DNA of 64,000 nucleotides, from positions 62,001-126,000 of the forward strand of contig JAEYOQ010000032.1 of the NCBI GenBank assembly GCA_023411555.1. The letters are read 5' to 3'. Numbering within the stretch: the first letter of the stretch is position 1; each line of letters opens with the position of its first letter. A program made the position numbers and the translations under genes. This DNA comes from Bacillota bacterium (lineage in GTDB: Bacteria > Bacillota > Clostridia > Lachnospirales > Lachnospiraceae). Under the pieces are notes generated by a model. It did no database searches. It was not told the origin of the DNA and saw only the letters and a list, made by a program, of their open reading frames with translations. Shown piece by piece: positions 8,401-17,594 of this stretch.

Positions 8401-8829
8401 ATGGTTGTAACAGAGGAAATACTTAATAGTATCCTTAAGCAAGTGGACAGTACTCGTGATGTTGTTGTTTGTTCCATGGATGACGAAGGTTATCCGAATG
8501 CAAAGGCTATGTTCTTAAGAGAACATGAAGGTCTTAAAACCTTTTGGTTCTCAACTAATGTATCGGCTTCCCGTACAAAGAGGTTTATGGAGAATCCGAA
8601 GGCTTGTATCTATTTTCTGGATTCTGAACCGATCCATGGACTGATGCTGACCGGTGAGATGAAGGTATATATGGACAATGAGACGAAGCAGACCTTTTGG
8701 GAGCCTTCTGATATCCAGTATTACAATGAAGGCCCTACAGATCCGGATTATTGTATGATGTGTTTTACAGCAGATAAGGTCAATTACTGGAATGATGGCA
8801 AGTACGAATTTGACATAGCGGCAATATAA
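8401..8829 (+). CDS. Pyridoxamine 5'-phosphate oxidase-fold flavoprotein
   Basis: A 142-residue protein of the FMN-binding split-barrel family (general stress protein 26-like). Features are DVVVCSMDDEGYPNAKAMF, TFWFSTNVSASRTKRFMENPKACIYF and LMLTGEMKVY, the usual strand pattern. These small proteins bind FMN, F420 or heme; the substrate is not predictable and true pyridoxal synthesis is unlikely. A strong AGGAGGGTAATGAT ribosome site precedes the ATG. Its position behind the MarR gene suggests control by that regulator. Confidence 0.87.
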   Translation: MVVTEEILNSILKQVDSTRDVVVCSMDDEGYPNAKAMFLREHEGLKTFWFSTNVSASRTKRFMENPKACIYFLDSEPIHGLMLTGEMKVYMDNETKQTFWEPSDIQYYNEGPTDPDYCMMCFTADKVNYWNDGKYEFDIAAI

Positions 8830-8893
8830 AAGGAAGCGGTGGGTCTATCACTCAGGTCATACAAATCACTTTAATGAAACGATTAACAGGAAT

Positions 8894-8944
8894 AAAGGAT
8901 GTGGGCAGCATACCTCTAGTATGGTAAGCAGGCTACATCCTTTT
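8894..8944 (+). terminator. Terminator-like hairpin, repeat family member 1
   Basis: AAAGGATGT at 8894 pairs with ACATCCTTT at the right end, with further imperfect pairing of GGGCAGCATACC with GGTAAGCAGGCT. The right arm ends in TTTT, so it can act as a terminator for the PNPOx gene. The left half differs by only one base over 21 positions from the terminator at 19307, so this appears to be a dispersed repeat. Confidence 0.7.
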
Positions 8945-9001
8945 GCATATCAGAATAAAATATGCTAAACTAAAGTATCTATATTCAGAGGAGGTAGTAG
9001 A

Positions 9002-10729
9002 ATGTCCGTTAAAAAGTCATTCGTGAATGAAATACTAATATTTTTATTCATTTTAACTGGATTGCTTACAGGTATTCTGGGAATATTTCTTATCTCCTCG
9101 TATTATATCCTGGAAAACGAGATTAAGGATTCCTCCGAGGCCTTCCTGAAGATCTACAGTAACGAATTTAGTAATAATGTAGCCGATATGGACAACCTCC
9201 TAAAAAGTATCACTACGCAGGGTGAGGAACTCGCACTAATCAAAGGAACCAATGATAATAAGAGAGCCCTTGCCTCTATATCTCTATCCAATTATCTGCA
9301 AGAGCTTATATTCGGAAAAGATATTGCAGATGTGATCGTTGTTTATGATAGTAATTACGGGATTTGCCTGGATGCAATATCCAACGGGTTTCATTACAAG
9401 AAGAAAAACATGCTTCGCGATTTTACGGCGAATGCTATTGGTAATGATGAAATAGATAATTATGCATGGAATTTTCTGAAGCTTGAGCAAGAAACCTATA
9501 TGTATAAAATGCTCAAAACCGATAGTAGAGCTATCGCTATATATATCCGGACAAGCAAGCTGTTACGAGCCCTGTCGACAGAAGAGAACGGAAACCGATC
9601 CATGGTATTAGTGAATAATAATGGTGAGATCGGTAAGATATGGGGAAATGAAACACAAGATATTAAGGTGGGCAGGAATGTCAACGATATAGACCCAGAG
9701 GATTATTATACGATTAGCAGAAATATTGTGGATGATCAGCTATGGATTTATTGCTTTGCCGGTAAGAACGGTATTCTGATGCAGACAGATACAAGTATGA
9801 TCCTTGTGGCAGCAACAGCATTTGTTGCCGTTTTCTTCATGCTCTTTGTTTTAAACTTTACCAGAAAAGAAATTGCATCTCCCATGCAGCATATGATAGG
9901 GGATATGGAGCGAATTAAGAACGGCGAATATGAGAACCGGGTCAAGGGCAACTTCCATACCAGGGAATTTCTGATGCTGCAGGATGCTACCAATCGAATG
10001 CTCGATGAAATTGTAGGTCTTAAAATTCAAACCTACGAAAAGCGAATTGAATTGCAGGATATGGAGCTTAAAAGTATTCGTCTACAACTGAAGCCTCATT
10101 TCTTTCTCAATGCACTCACTACCATATCCAGTCTGAGCAGTCAGAGTAAGAACGAATACATAAAAACCTATATTGATACCTTATCAAAGAACGTACGGTA
10201 TATGTTCCGTGCCGGATTCCACACGGTACCGATCCGAGAAGAAATCAAGCATGTGAAGAATTACTTTGAGATGCAGGAGCTGAAATATCCGGAGTGCATC
10301 TTCTATCTGATTGATATGCCTCAGGAGCTGGAAGAGTGGAAAATACCGCAGATGCTGATACATACCTTTATTGAAAATGAATTCAAGTATGCGGTATCCA
10401 TTGATCAAACTCTAACTATATTAATTAAAGTCAGTCAGGAAGCATATCAGGGAGAGGAGATGCTATTGATTGAAATAGAGGACGACGGAAAAGGTTATCC
10501 GGAGGATGTGCTTGATTATATGAATGGACGGGCAGAAAAAATTAATCAAGAGGGAAACAGACTTGGCTTATGGAGTATCAAACGGATGATGGAACTTATG
10601 TATGAGATGGAGAATTTGGTTATCATAGAAAATATTATGCCACACGGATGTCTGAACAAGATATATATACCAAGAAGGGCAAAGCATGAATTGGTGGATG
10701 CTTCAAAGCCCGGACTTGATAATAAATAA
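9002..10729 (+). CDS. YesM-like membrane sensor histidine kinase
   Basis: A 575-residue protein. A membrane segment at about residues 12-34, an extracellular sensor region (about 35-258), a second membrane segment (about 262-284), a HAMP region, then a His_kinase domain with LQLKPHFFLNAL, whose histidine is the phosphoacceptor, and a HATPase domain with IEIEDDGKGYPED and GNRLGLWSIKRMM. This architecture belongs to the YesM/LytS group that usually controls sugar importers. It is followed at once by a YesN-type regulator and an ABC importer, so it likely senses an extracellular oligosaccharide. The ribosome site GAGGAGGTAGTAG precedes the ATG. Confidence 0.92.
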   Translation: MSVKKSFVNEILIFLFILTGLLTGILGIFLISSYYILENEIKDSSEAFLKIYSNEFSNNVADMDNLLKSITTQGEELALIKGTNDNKRALASISLSNYLQELIFGKDIADVIVVYDSNYGICLDAISNGFHYKKKNMLRDFTANAIGNDEIDNYAWNFLKLEQETYMYKMLKTDSRAIAIYIRTSKLLRALSTEENGNRSMVLVNNNGEIGKIWGNETQDIKVGRNVNDIDPEDYYTISRNIVDDQLWIYCFAGKNGILMQTDTSMILVAATAFVAVFFMLFVLNFTRKEIASPMQHMIGDMERIKNGEYENRVKGNFHTREFLMLQDATNRMLDEIVGLKIQTYEKRIELQDMELKSIRLQLKPHFFLNALTTISSLSSQSKNEYIKTYIDTLSKNVRYMFRAGFHTVPIREEIKHVKNYFEMQELKYPECIFYLIDMPQELEEWKIPQMLIHTFIENEFKYAVSIDQTLTILIKVSQEAYQGEEMLLIEIEDDGKGYPEDVLDYMNGRAEKINQEGNRLGLWSIKRMMELMYEMENLVIIENIMPHGCLNKIYIPRRAKHELVDASKPGLDNK

Positions 10730-10783
10730 CAATGTCGAAATTAAGACATGGGTAACGTGGTTAAGATTAGGAAAGAGGAAGTC

Positions 10784-12361
10784 ATGATTAGTATATTGAT
10801 AGTAGATGATGATATTGCAACAGTAGAGGTAATCAGGAGCTCTATCCATTGGAGTGAGCTCGGAATCGATACTGTCTATACCGCATATAATGTGTCGGGC
10901 GCCAAAAGAGTACTAGTAGATCAGAAGGTAGACATTATTATCAGTGATATTGAGATGCCTCAGGAAACAGGTCTGGATCTTTTGAAATGGGTCAGAGACG
11001 AAAAGTTGGATTGTGAATTTCTACTTCTTACCTGTCATGAAAAGTTTTCTTATGCTACCAATGCCATTCATTATGAAGCTGCGGCATATTTGACCAAGCC
11101 CTTTGATCTGGCTACTATGGTTTTGAATCTACAGAAGATTGTTACAAAGCTCCGACAAAAGCGTGATCTCCAAAAAAGCAGTGAATACGGGGAATGGATG
11201 GAAAGAAATCTTCGTTATATGAAGCTGGATTTCTGGAAGGATATATTAGAGGGTGAAATATCGGCATCACGTATCGGGAATGAAATCAAGAGCAGACATC
11301 TGGATATCAGCGAGGACAAGAATTATTGTCTGGTATATCTGAAGGTTAGCAATATGGAAGAAGATATGGAGCGGTATGGAAGGAATGTCCTCGAATTTGT
11401 GCTAGAAGAATTTCAGTCAGAGATTCTGACCGGACGAGTAGAGAATGAGAGCGTGGTTAAATTTCATTCGGAGGATCACTTAAGCTATATTACAATCTGC
11501 GATGAGGAGTTAAGAGACAGCCTCAAGGAGAATTGCCAAAAGCTGCTGGAAACCTGCAAGGGGTATTTTAAAGCCTCGTTTACCTGTTGCATCAGCAATG
11601 CCTATACGATATCAAACCTTGCGGCTACAAGAAAGATATTGGCAAAGCTCTTTGACTTCAATGTTGGCTTATACGGCAAAATATTTCATGAAGATGAAGT
11701 GGAGTCAACTTCCAATCATGAGATTCAAATACTTGATCTAGAGAAGCTGTTGACCTATGTAATGAATAAGGACAGGGCGAGAATCCTGAATTATCTAAAG
11801 CAGGTGTTTGATGAGTTGTCCAATTATAAAAAGCTAAATCGACATACACTCTACCTAATGAAACAGGAAATAATGCAGGTGGTATATACTGATTTGATGA
11901 AGCAGGGAATACAGGCTACTAGATTGTTTTATGACGATATCTCCATTAAGCTGGCTGATTGTGCTATAAACTCTACGATTGACATGATTCGTTGGGTGAA
12001 TTATCTGCTGGAAAAGACCTTCGAGTATGAAGAAGAAGTTGCAAAGTCAGCAACGATTATAGAAAAGATAAATAGGTATATCCATGAGCACTATATGGAA
12101 GATATCGGGCGTAATGAAATCTCTGCTGAATTCTATCTGACACCAGAGTATCTGGCTAAGCTTTATAAGAAGAAGACAGGAATCAATTTAAAGGATTATA
12201 TTAACGAATATCGAATTGAAAGGGCTAAGGAACTACTAAAAGCAGGAAATAGGAACATTAGTAACATAGCCGAAAGTGTAGGCTTTGATAATTTCACATA
12301 TTTCTCCACCCTGTTTAAGAAGGTAACAGGGGTATCCCCTAAGGAATATAAGAGAACATAA
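10784..12361 (+). CDS. YesN-like response regulator with AraC DNA-binding domain
   Basis: A 525-residue protein. The N-terminal receiver domain begins MISILIVDDD with the phosphoacceptor aspartate in IIISDIEMPQE and a lysine in YLTKPFDL. A long middle region follows, then a C-terminal AraC pair of helix-turn-helices (EYLAKLYKKKTGINLKDYI and IAESVGFDNFTYFSTLFKK). The start at 10784 is preceded by AGAGGAAG; an in-frame ATG at 10748 has no good ribosome site. It is the partner of the kinase just upstream and probably activates the ABC importer genes downstream. Confidence 0.92.
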   Translation: MISILIVDDDIATVEVIRSSIHWSELGIDTVYTAYNVSGAKRVLVDQKVDIIISDIEMPQETGLDLLKWVRDEKLDCEFLLLTCHEKFSYATNAIHYEAAAYLTKPFDLATMVLNLQKIVTKLRQKRDLQKSSEYGEWMERNLRYMKLDFWKDILEGEISASRIGNEIKSRHLDISEDKNYCLVYLKVSNMEEDMERYGRNVLEFVLEEFQSEILTGRVENESVVKFHSEDHLSYITICDEELRDSLKENCQKLLETCKGYFKASFTCCISNAYTISNLAATRKILAKLFDFNVGLYGKIFHEDEVESTSNHEIQILDLEKLLTYVMNKDRARILNYLKQVFDELSNYKKLNRHTLYLMKQEIMQVVYTDLMKQGIQATRLFYDDISIKLADCAINSTIDMIRWVNYLLEKTFEYEEEVAKSATIIEKINRYIHEHYMEDIGRNEISAEFYLTPEYLAKLYKKKTGINLKDYINEYRIERAKELLKAGNRNISNIAESVGFDNFTYFSTLFKKVTGVSPKEYKRT

Positions 12362-12517
12362 ATTATGGCTTCCCTTTAAGCTGGCTTCTGCCTAGTGAAA
12401 AAATTCTTTCAGGTTCACACTATTATTGCCCAAAATCGAAAAAGAATACCTTGTTTTTTAAAGAGATAAAATTACCGGATTGATATACTTTAGGTATCAA
12501 AAGGGAGGTAATGAAAA

Positions 12518-14059
12518 ATGAAAGCAATCAAAAGGTTGTTAGTCACTATGTTGGCAGCTTCTATGGTGATTGGATTGACTGCTTGCAGCAACTCAAGCAC
12601 AAAGGAAAATGTGGTGGACACTCAGAAATCCACTACAACTGCGGATAAAAAGAGCTATGATAAAATAGTATATTCCTATGCTACCTTTAATAACATTCCG
12701 GATGAAGGGACGTTGGGAACGGTAGAAGAGGCAATTAATCAGATTACAAGAGAAAAGATTGGAGTAGAAGTAGAGCTGAGACCTATTGCTATATTTGAAT
12801 ACTCCTCTAATATCAGCCTCGCATTACAAGGTGGAGACAAGGTTGATTTGTTCGAATCTTTAGGTGATTTTAATAACTGTGTCTCCAGTGATATGGCTTA
12901 TGATTTAACGGACTTAATGGATACATACGCTCCGGAGACGAAAGCACTATTAGGACAGGATCTACTGGATGCCTGTGTAAAGGACGGAAAGCTCTATGGA
13001 ATTCCGACTTATAAGCCTTATGCCCTTACACCAATGGTTATCTATAAGCAAGCAATTGCTGATGAGCTTGGAATTGATATGAACCAGGTGAAGAGCATTT
13101 ATGATCTTACTGATGTGCTAAGAAAGGTAAAGGCAGCTTACCCTGACATGACTCCTCTTGTTCCGGTTCAAACCGGTACCTCTGGTGTGAATATGTGCAT
13201 TCCAAAGGTGGATTATTTAACCGATGATTATTTTAGCCCTAAGGGAGTAATCATGGGCGATAGCATGACCGTAGTTGATTACTATGGTACATCTGAATTC
13301 GCTGAGCTTACCAATCTCACAAGAACCTGGTATAACGAAGGTCTGATTCTACAGGATGCAGCTACCACAACAAGCACAGCAACTGAGCTTATGTCTGCAG
13401 ACAACAGCTTCTGTTATGTGGCTTCCTACAGCTATCCTACCGAGGATACGGCAGCTTCCTTAGAACCACAGGTTGGTGGAATCGATCTTGGCGCTGTACA
13501 GATTGGAGAGGCATATTTGGATACAACCTCAGTGAATGCTCTTTCCTGGATGGTTTCTTCTACTTCAAAGGCTCCGGAAGCAGCTCTGAAATTCTTGAAT
13601 CTGACCTTCACTGATCAAGAGATCATTAATCTTCTTATCTATGGTATCAAGGACAGAGATTATGTAATGGATGCAGAGGGTTATGTATCCTATCCTGAGG
13701 GAATGGATGCAACCACGGTTCCTTATACCGCTCAGTTAAGCTGTGGAACCTTAGGCAACTTCTTCCTTATGCACCCTATGGTAGGTACCAGTAAGGAATC
13801 GATCGTATGGGAAGAGGAGCAGAATGAAAAGGCTGCAAAATCACCTGCAATGGGCTTTACCTTTGACTCCAGTGAGGTTACAACAGAATATGCAGGAGTG
13901 GTTAATGTAATTAACCAGTATCTACCCGGTTTACTTTGTGGTAGCGTTGACCCTGTCACAGTAATCCCTGAATTCAGAGAAAAGTTGAGTGTAGCTGGAT
14001 TAGATACGATCATTGCAGCGAAGCAAAAACAACTAGATGAGTGGCTGGCACAACAATAA
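12518..14059 (+). CDS. Sugar ABC transporter solute-binding lipoprotein
   Basis: A 513-residue extracellular binding protein. The signal peptide ends in the lipobox LTAC (Cys23), followed by a Ser/Thr-rich linker, so it is tethered to the outside of the membrane. The body resembles LplA-type carbohydrate-binding proteins, with an acidic and aromatic middle region and a C-terminal helix ending LDEWLAQQ, as in DUF3502-bearing members. AGGGAGGTAATG precedes the start. With the next two genes it forms an importer that lacks its own ATPase, as is usual for this class, which shares an MsmX-type ATPase encoded elsewhere. Confidence 0.9.
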   Translation: MKAIKRLLVTMLAASMVIGLTACSNSSTKENVVDTQKSTTTADKKSYDKIVYSYATFNNIPDEGTLGTVEEAINQITREKIGVEVELRPIAIFEYSSNISLALQGGDKVDLFESLGDFNNCVSSDMAYDLTDLMDTYAPETKALLGQDLLDACVKDGKLYGIPTYKPYALTPMVIYKQAIADELGIDMNQVKSIYDLTDVLRKVKAAYPDMTPLVPVQTGTSGVNMCIPKVDYLTDDYFSPKGVIMGDSMTVVDYYGTSEFAELTNLTRTWYNEGLILQDAATTTSTATELMSADNSFCYVASYSYPTEDTAASLEPQVGGIDLGAVQIGEAYLDTTSVNALSWMVSSTSKAPEAALKFLNLTFTDQEIINLLIYGIKDRDYVMDAEGYVSYPEGMDATTVPYTAQLSCGTLGNFFLMHPMVGTSKESIVWEEEQNEKAAKSPAMGFTFDSSEVTTEYAGVVNVINQYLPGLLCGSVDPVTVIPEFREKLSVAGLDTIIAAKQKQLDEWLAQQ

Positions 14060-14072
14060 TGTGGAGATAAGA

Positions 14073-14999
14073 ATGAAGAATATAAGAAGCAAGAAAAATA
14101 GGGGACTGACCAAAAACGGTCCCCTTCTCCTAATCGCACTACCGGGAATCATCTATCTTTTTATTAATAACTATATTCCCATGTTCGGTGTCTTTTTAGC
14201 GTTTAAGGACTACAGCTATCGGAAAGGCATCTTCGGTAGTGATTGGAATGGGTTAAAAAACTTTGAGTATTTATTTAAGCAGGATGCATTTACAATCATA
14301 AGGAACACATTACTTTATAATGCGTCCTTTATTATCATTGGTACCATGGCTGCTATATTGGTGGCGATATTGATGTGTGAATTAGGGGAAAGATCTCGGG
14401 TAAAATTCTTTCAGTCCTCCCTACTTCTGCCGAATCTGTTGTCATGGGTAGTAATCAGTTTTATCGGGTTTGCATTTCTCAATTCTGACACTGGATTTAT
14501 CAATAATACGGTAATAAAAATGTTCGGGGGGAATACCATTACCTGGTATACCACACCGAAATATTGGCCCATTATATTACTTATCGTTTATCTCTGGAAA
14601 AATGTTGGTTATAGCAGCATTATCTATATGGCGAGTATATCCGGTATTGATAAAAGTATCTTTGAAGCAGCTCAAATCGACGGTGCTACCAAACTTAAGC
14701 AAATCAGACATATCACACTGCCTTTATTAAAACCCACGATAGTTATCTTGACCTTAATGGCAGTAGGTAGAATATTCTACTCTGATTTCGGATTGTTCTA
14801 TCAGGTTCCGATGAACTCAGGTGCCTTATATAATGTAACACAGACAATTGATACTTATGTTTATCATAGCTTGATGGAACTAAACAACATCGGAATGTCA
14901 GCAGCTGCTGGTTTATATCAATCCGTCATCGGTTTCATTCTTGTTATGGCGGCCAATGCCATTGTAAGAAAAGTCGATCATGAGAATGCATTGTTTTAG
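14073..14999 (+). CDS. LplB-like sugar ABC transporter permease
   Basis: A 308-residue inner-membrane protein with six predicted membrane segments. The ABC permease EAA loop reads EAAQIDGATKLKQIRHITLP, which contacts the ATPase. The start at 14073 has GGAGATAAGA upstream; an earlier in-frame ATG would overlap the binding-protein gene. It pairs with the next permease to form the membrane channel for the substrate delivered by the lipoprotein. Confidence 0.9.
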   Translation: MKNIRSKKNRGLTKNGPLLLIALPGIIYLFINNYIPMFGVFLAFKDYSYRKGIFGSDWNGLKNFEYLFKQDAFTIIRNTLLYNASFIIIGTMAAILVAILMCELGERSRVKFFQSSLLLPNLLSWVVISFIGFAFLNSDTGFINNTVIKMFGGNTITWYTTPKYWPIILLIVYLWKNVGYSSIIYMASISGIDKSIFEAAQIDGATKLKQIRHITLPLLKPTIVILTLMAVGRIFYSDFGLFYQVPMNSGALYNVTQTIDTYVYHSLMELNNIGMSAAAGLYQSVIGFILVMAANAIVRKVDHENALF

Positions 15000-15007
15000 G
15001 AGGGAGC

Positions 15008-15898
15008 ATGATTAGAATGACAGATGAAAAAAGATTTAGATTGGTTGCTACTGTGCTTCTTGCTATTTTTGCAGTAATCGCACTGCTTCCTATCATTTTA
15101 ATAGTAATTGCTTCTGTGACAGAGGAGAAGGCATTATTATCAAATGGTTATTCCTATTTCCCGAAAGCCTTCAGTCTTAATGCATATTATTACATGATCA
15201 AGCAGGGGATGACAATACTCCGGGCTTATGGCATAACAGTCAGTGTAACAGTAATCGGTACCATAATCAGTGTGATTCTCACCACTATGTTAGCCTACCC
15301 GATGTCAAGAAAGAGTTTTAAATATAGAAATATTCTCTCTTTCTTTGTGTTTTTTACAATGCTGTTTAATGGTGGAATTGTCTCCTCGTATATGATGTGG
15401 TCTAATATCTTTCATATAAAAAATACGATTTGGGCGCTTATTATTCCTAGTTATCTGGTAACAGCCTTTAATGTGTTTTTGGTTAGAAATTATTATTCAA
15501 ACAATGTACCGGATGCCATAATCGAATCTGCACAAATCGATGGGGCTACGGAGATTTGTATCTTTCGGAAAATCATAGTACCCTTGTCGGTTCCAGTGGT
15601 TGCTACAATCAGCTTATTTACCGCTTTAATCTACTGGAATGACTGGGTGAATGGTCTGTATTATATCACCGATTCCAAGTACTTCGGTATACAGAATCTG
15701 CTGATAAAGATCATGAATAACGTACAGTTCCTAAAATCCGGTTCCTCAAACCTTTTAGGAGTGGGTAATATAGAATTGCCTGGTACCTCTGTAAGAATGG
15801 CTATGGCAGTGATTGGAATACTACCGATTATCCTTATATACCCTTTTATACAAAAGTATTTTATAAAGGGTGTTATCGTAGGGGCCGTTAAGGGCTAA
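15008..15898 (+). CDS. YtcP/LplC-like sugar ABC transporter permease
   Basis: A 296-residue inner-membrane protein with six membrane segments and the EAA-type loop ESAQIDGATEICIFRKIIVP. It begins eight bases after the previous gene's stop, which lies inside its AGGAGGG ribosome site, so the two are tightly coupled. A second in-frame ATG at 15017 is possible. The C terminus FIQKYFIKGVIVGAVKG is typical of this group. A terminator follows at once, closing the operon. Confidence 0.9.
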   Translation: MIRMTDEKRFRLVATVLLAIFAVIALLPIILIVIASVTEEKALLSNGYSYFPKAFSLNAYYYMIKQGMTILRAYGITVSVTVIGTIISVILTTMLAYPMSRKSFKYRNILSFFVFFTMLFNGGIVSSYMMWSNIFHIKNTIWALIIPSYLVTAFNVFLVRNYYSNNVPDAIIESAQIDGATEICIFRKIIVPLSVPVVATISLFTALIYWNDWVNGLYYITDSKYFGIQNLLIKIMNNVQFLKSGSSNLLGVGNIELPGTSVRMAMAVIGILPIILIYPFIQKYFIKGVIVGAVKG

Positions 15899-15906
15899 TA
15901 ATACCT

Positions 15907-15935
15907 GGCATGCATTTTACCGTGCATGCCTTTTT
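15907..15935 (+). terminator. Rho-independent terminator of the ABC importer operon
   Basis: GGCATGCA (15907-15914) and TGCATGCC (15923-15930) form a perfect 8-bp stem with an 8-nt loop, followed by TTTTT. It begins nine bases after the permease stop codon. Confidence 0.88.
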
Positions 15936-16058
15936 AATTCATAGGGAATTGCGTCCTATGAATTAAAAAGCACTCCGTGCAGGATGCACACCTCGCGGAG
16001 AGGAAGTTTATTGCTTTGCAATCCGCGAGGGCGCGTAAGTGTCAGCAAGCTGACACTT
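15931..16058. repeat. Cluster of three further DNA hairpins, including a dispersed 22-bp palindrome
   Basis: Behind the terminator come three hairpins in a row: a perfect 15-bp stem (15931-15945 with 15955-15969), an 8-bp stem CTCGCGGA with TCCGCGAG (15992-15999 with 16022-16029), and a 22-bp palindrome made of AAGTGTCAGC and GCTGACACTT around AA (16037-16058). The last recurs exactly at 39577-39598. This 230-bp gap holds no gene. It looks like an intergenic repeat island rather than a single terminator. Confidence 0.75.
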
Positions 16059-16133
16059 TGTTCTAAATACTTCATATGGTTCAGAATGGAGATTAAACTC
16101 ACTGCAGTGTAGATGAGAATAGGAGGTTATTAT

Positions 16134-16550
16134 ATGACTTTAGAAGCGGAATTGATCATGAAGCTTTATGTTCAATGTGAAAGTACGATGGAGGTAAGAG
16201 ATGACGGCTCCGGCTATCTTAGAGTGATACCGATTGTTGGTGGAAGCTTTGAGGGTAAGCTAAATGGAGTGATTGTATCCGGCGGGGCAGACTGGAATAC
16301 CACAAGGGAGAATGGAGTAGCTCATGTATTTGCAAAATATCTGCTGAGGACTGAGGATGGAGAATACATTGCCATAGAGAATGAAGGCAAAATCCGATTC
16401 GATGAGCAAAGCATGATCAAAACCACGCCCAGGTTCCAGGCGGATAGTTCCGGAAAATATGCTTGGATGAACTATGGTGTCTACGTGGGTTCTCTTGATG
16501 CAGGTAAGAAGGAGAATCAAGTGGAAATAACAATCTATAGGATGAGTTAG
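16134..16550 (+). CDS. DUF3237 family protein
   Basis: A 138-residue protein resembling the DUF3237 (UPF0311) beta-barrel family: IVGGSFEGKLNGVIVSGGADW near the start, AHVFAKYLLRTEDGEYI in the middle, and a long C-terminal strand region. No biochemical role is established for the family. The start at 16134 is chosen for its AGGAGG site with seven-base spacing; an in-frame ATG lies upstream at 16113. It may form an operon with the Nif3-like gene 34 bp downstream. Confidence 0.75.
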   Translation: MTLEAELIMKLYVQCESTMEVRDDGSGYLRVIPIVGGSFEGKLNGVIVSGGADWNTTRENGVAHVFAKYLLRTEDGEYIAIENEGKIRFDEQSMIKTTPRFQADSSGKYAWMNYGVYVGSLDAGKKENQVEITIYRMS

Positions 16551-16584
16551 GATTCTATTTAACAGACAAGTAGGAGGAAAAGAG

Positions 16585-17409
16585 ATGACGGTTAAAGAGG
16601 TAATAGATGGTATCATTAAGAAAACAGGAGTAGAGCCTTTGCCTTACGAGAAAACCTGCGACCATCTGATGACAGGCAGTATGGATATGGAGGTTACCAA
16701 AATTGCATCAACCTTTATGGCAACAGTAGATGTTATTCGAAAAGCAATCGATCTTGGTGCTAACTTAATTATTACACATGAACCAACCTGGTTTACCGGA
16801 AAGGATGAAACCAATTGGCTTGAGACAGATCCGGTTTATCTGGAAAAAAGAAAATTAATTGAGGAGCACAATATCGCTATCTGGCGCTTCCATGATCACA
16901 TGCATATGGGAAATGAAGACGGAATATACCGTGGCTTTGATCTGGAATTTGGGTGGGGAGAATATAAGATGGAGAACCCCGGTGAGTTTGGACATTTTGG
17001 TACTTGTTATCAGCTTCCGACAACAACCCTGGAGGACCTGTGCCAATTCTTTAAAGAGAAGCTGAGCATGCAGGTAATCCAGATTGTAGGCGATCCTAAG
17101 ATGAAGGTAGAGCGTGTCAGTGTTTTAGTTGGTGGTGGCAGTCTTGGACTTGGGGTTGAGGAGCTACCCATGAAGCTGATGCATGCGAATCAGCTTGATC
17201 TTCTGATCTGCGGAGATATTACGGAATGGACCATAAGTGCTTATGTCAGGGATGCAGCTGCCTTGGGAATGAACAAAGGTATGCTGGTACTTGGACACGA
17301 GCGCAGTGAGGAATGGGGAATGAAGCACTTAGGCAGTTGGATGAAGGATATTACAGGGGATATTGAAGTTCATTTCATCGATGCAGGAGAACCTTTCCTA
17401 TATCTATAA
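16585..17409 (+). CDS. Nif3-like dinuclear metal centre protein
   Basis: A 274-residue cytoplasmic protein. The Nif3/YbgI-type metal-binding signature is visible as LIITHEPTWF near residue 55, FHDHMH around residue 95, and MLVLGHERSEEWG near the C terminus, giving the histidines and glutamate that bind two metals. Family members are annotated as type 2 GTP cyclohydrolase I-like proteins, but their function is uncertain. AGTAGGAGG precedes the ATG. It follows DUF3237 closely and the esterase gene follows after 185 bp. Confidence 0.85.
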   Translation: MTVKEVIDGIIKKTGVEPLPYEKTCDHLMTGSMDMEVTKIASTFMATVDVIRKAIDLGANLIITHEPTWFTGKDETNWLETDPVYLEKRKLIEEHNIAIWRFHDHMHMGNEDGIYRGFDLEFGWGEYKMENPGEFGHFGTCYQLPTTTLEDLCQFFKEKLSMQVIQIVGDPKMKVERVSVLVGGGSLGLGVEELPMKLMHANQLDLLICGDITEWTISAYVRDAAALGMNKGMLVLGHERSEEWGMKHLGSWMKDITGDIEVHFIDAGEPFLYL

Positions 17410-17594
17410 TGAGAAAGACACTTGCATAGCAAGTTAAGTACTCCCAAAGTAAGGTTGCTTGTAAGCAGGAGATCGGAGTTAGAGGTCATGGACATGCTTT
17501 ATGTTCATGGTCTAATGGAAATCACAGGATAAAAGTGGTAATATTATAATATTATTAAAGGGCGTATAAGCAGTACGCAGAAATGGAGAAGATG

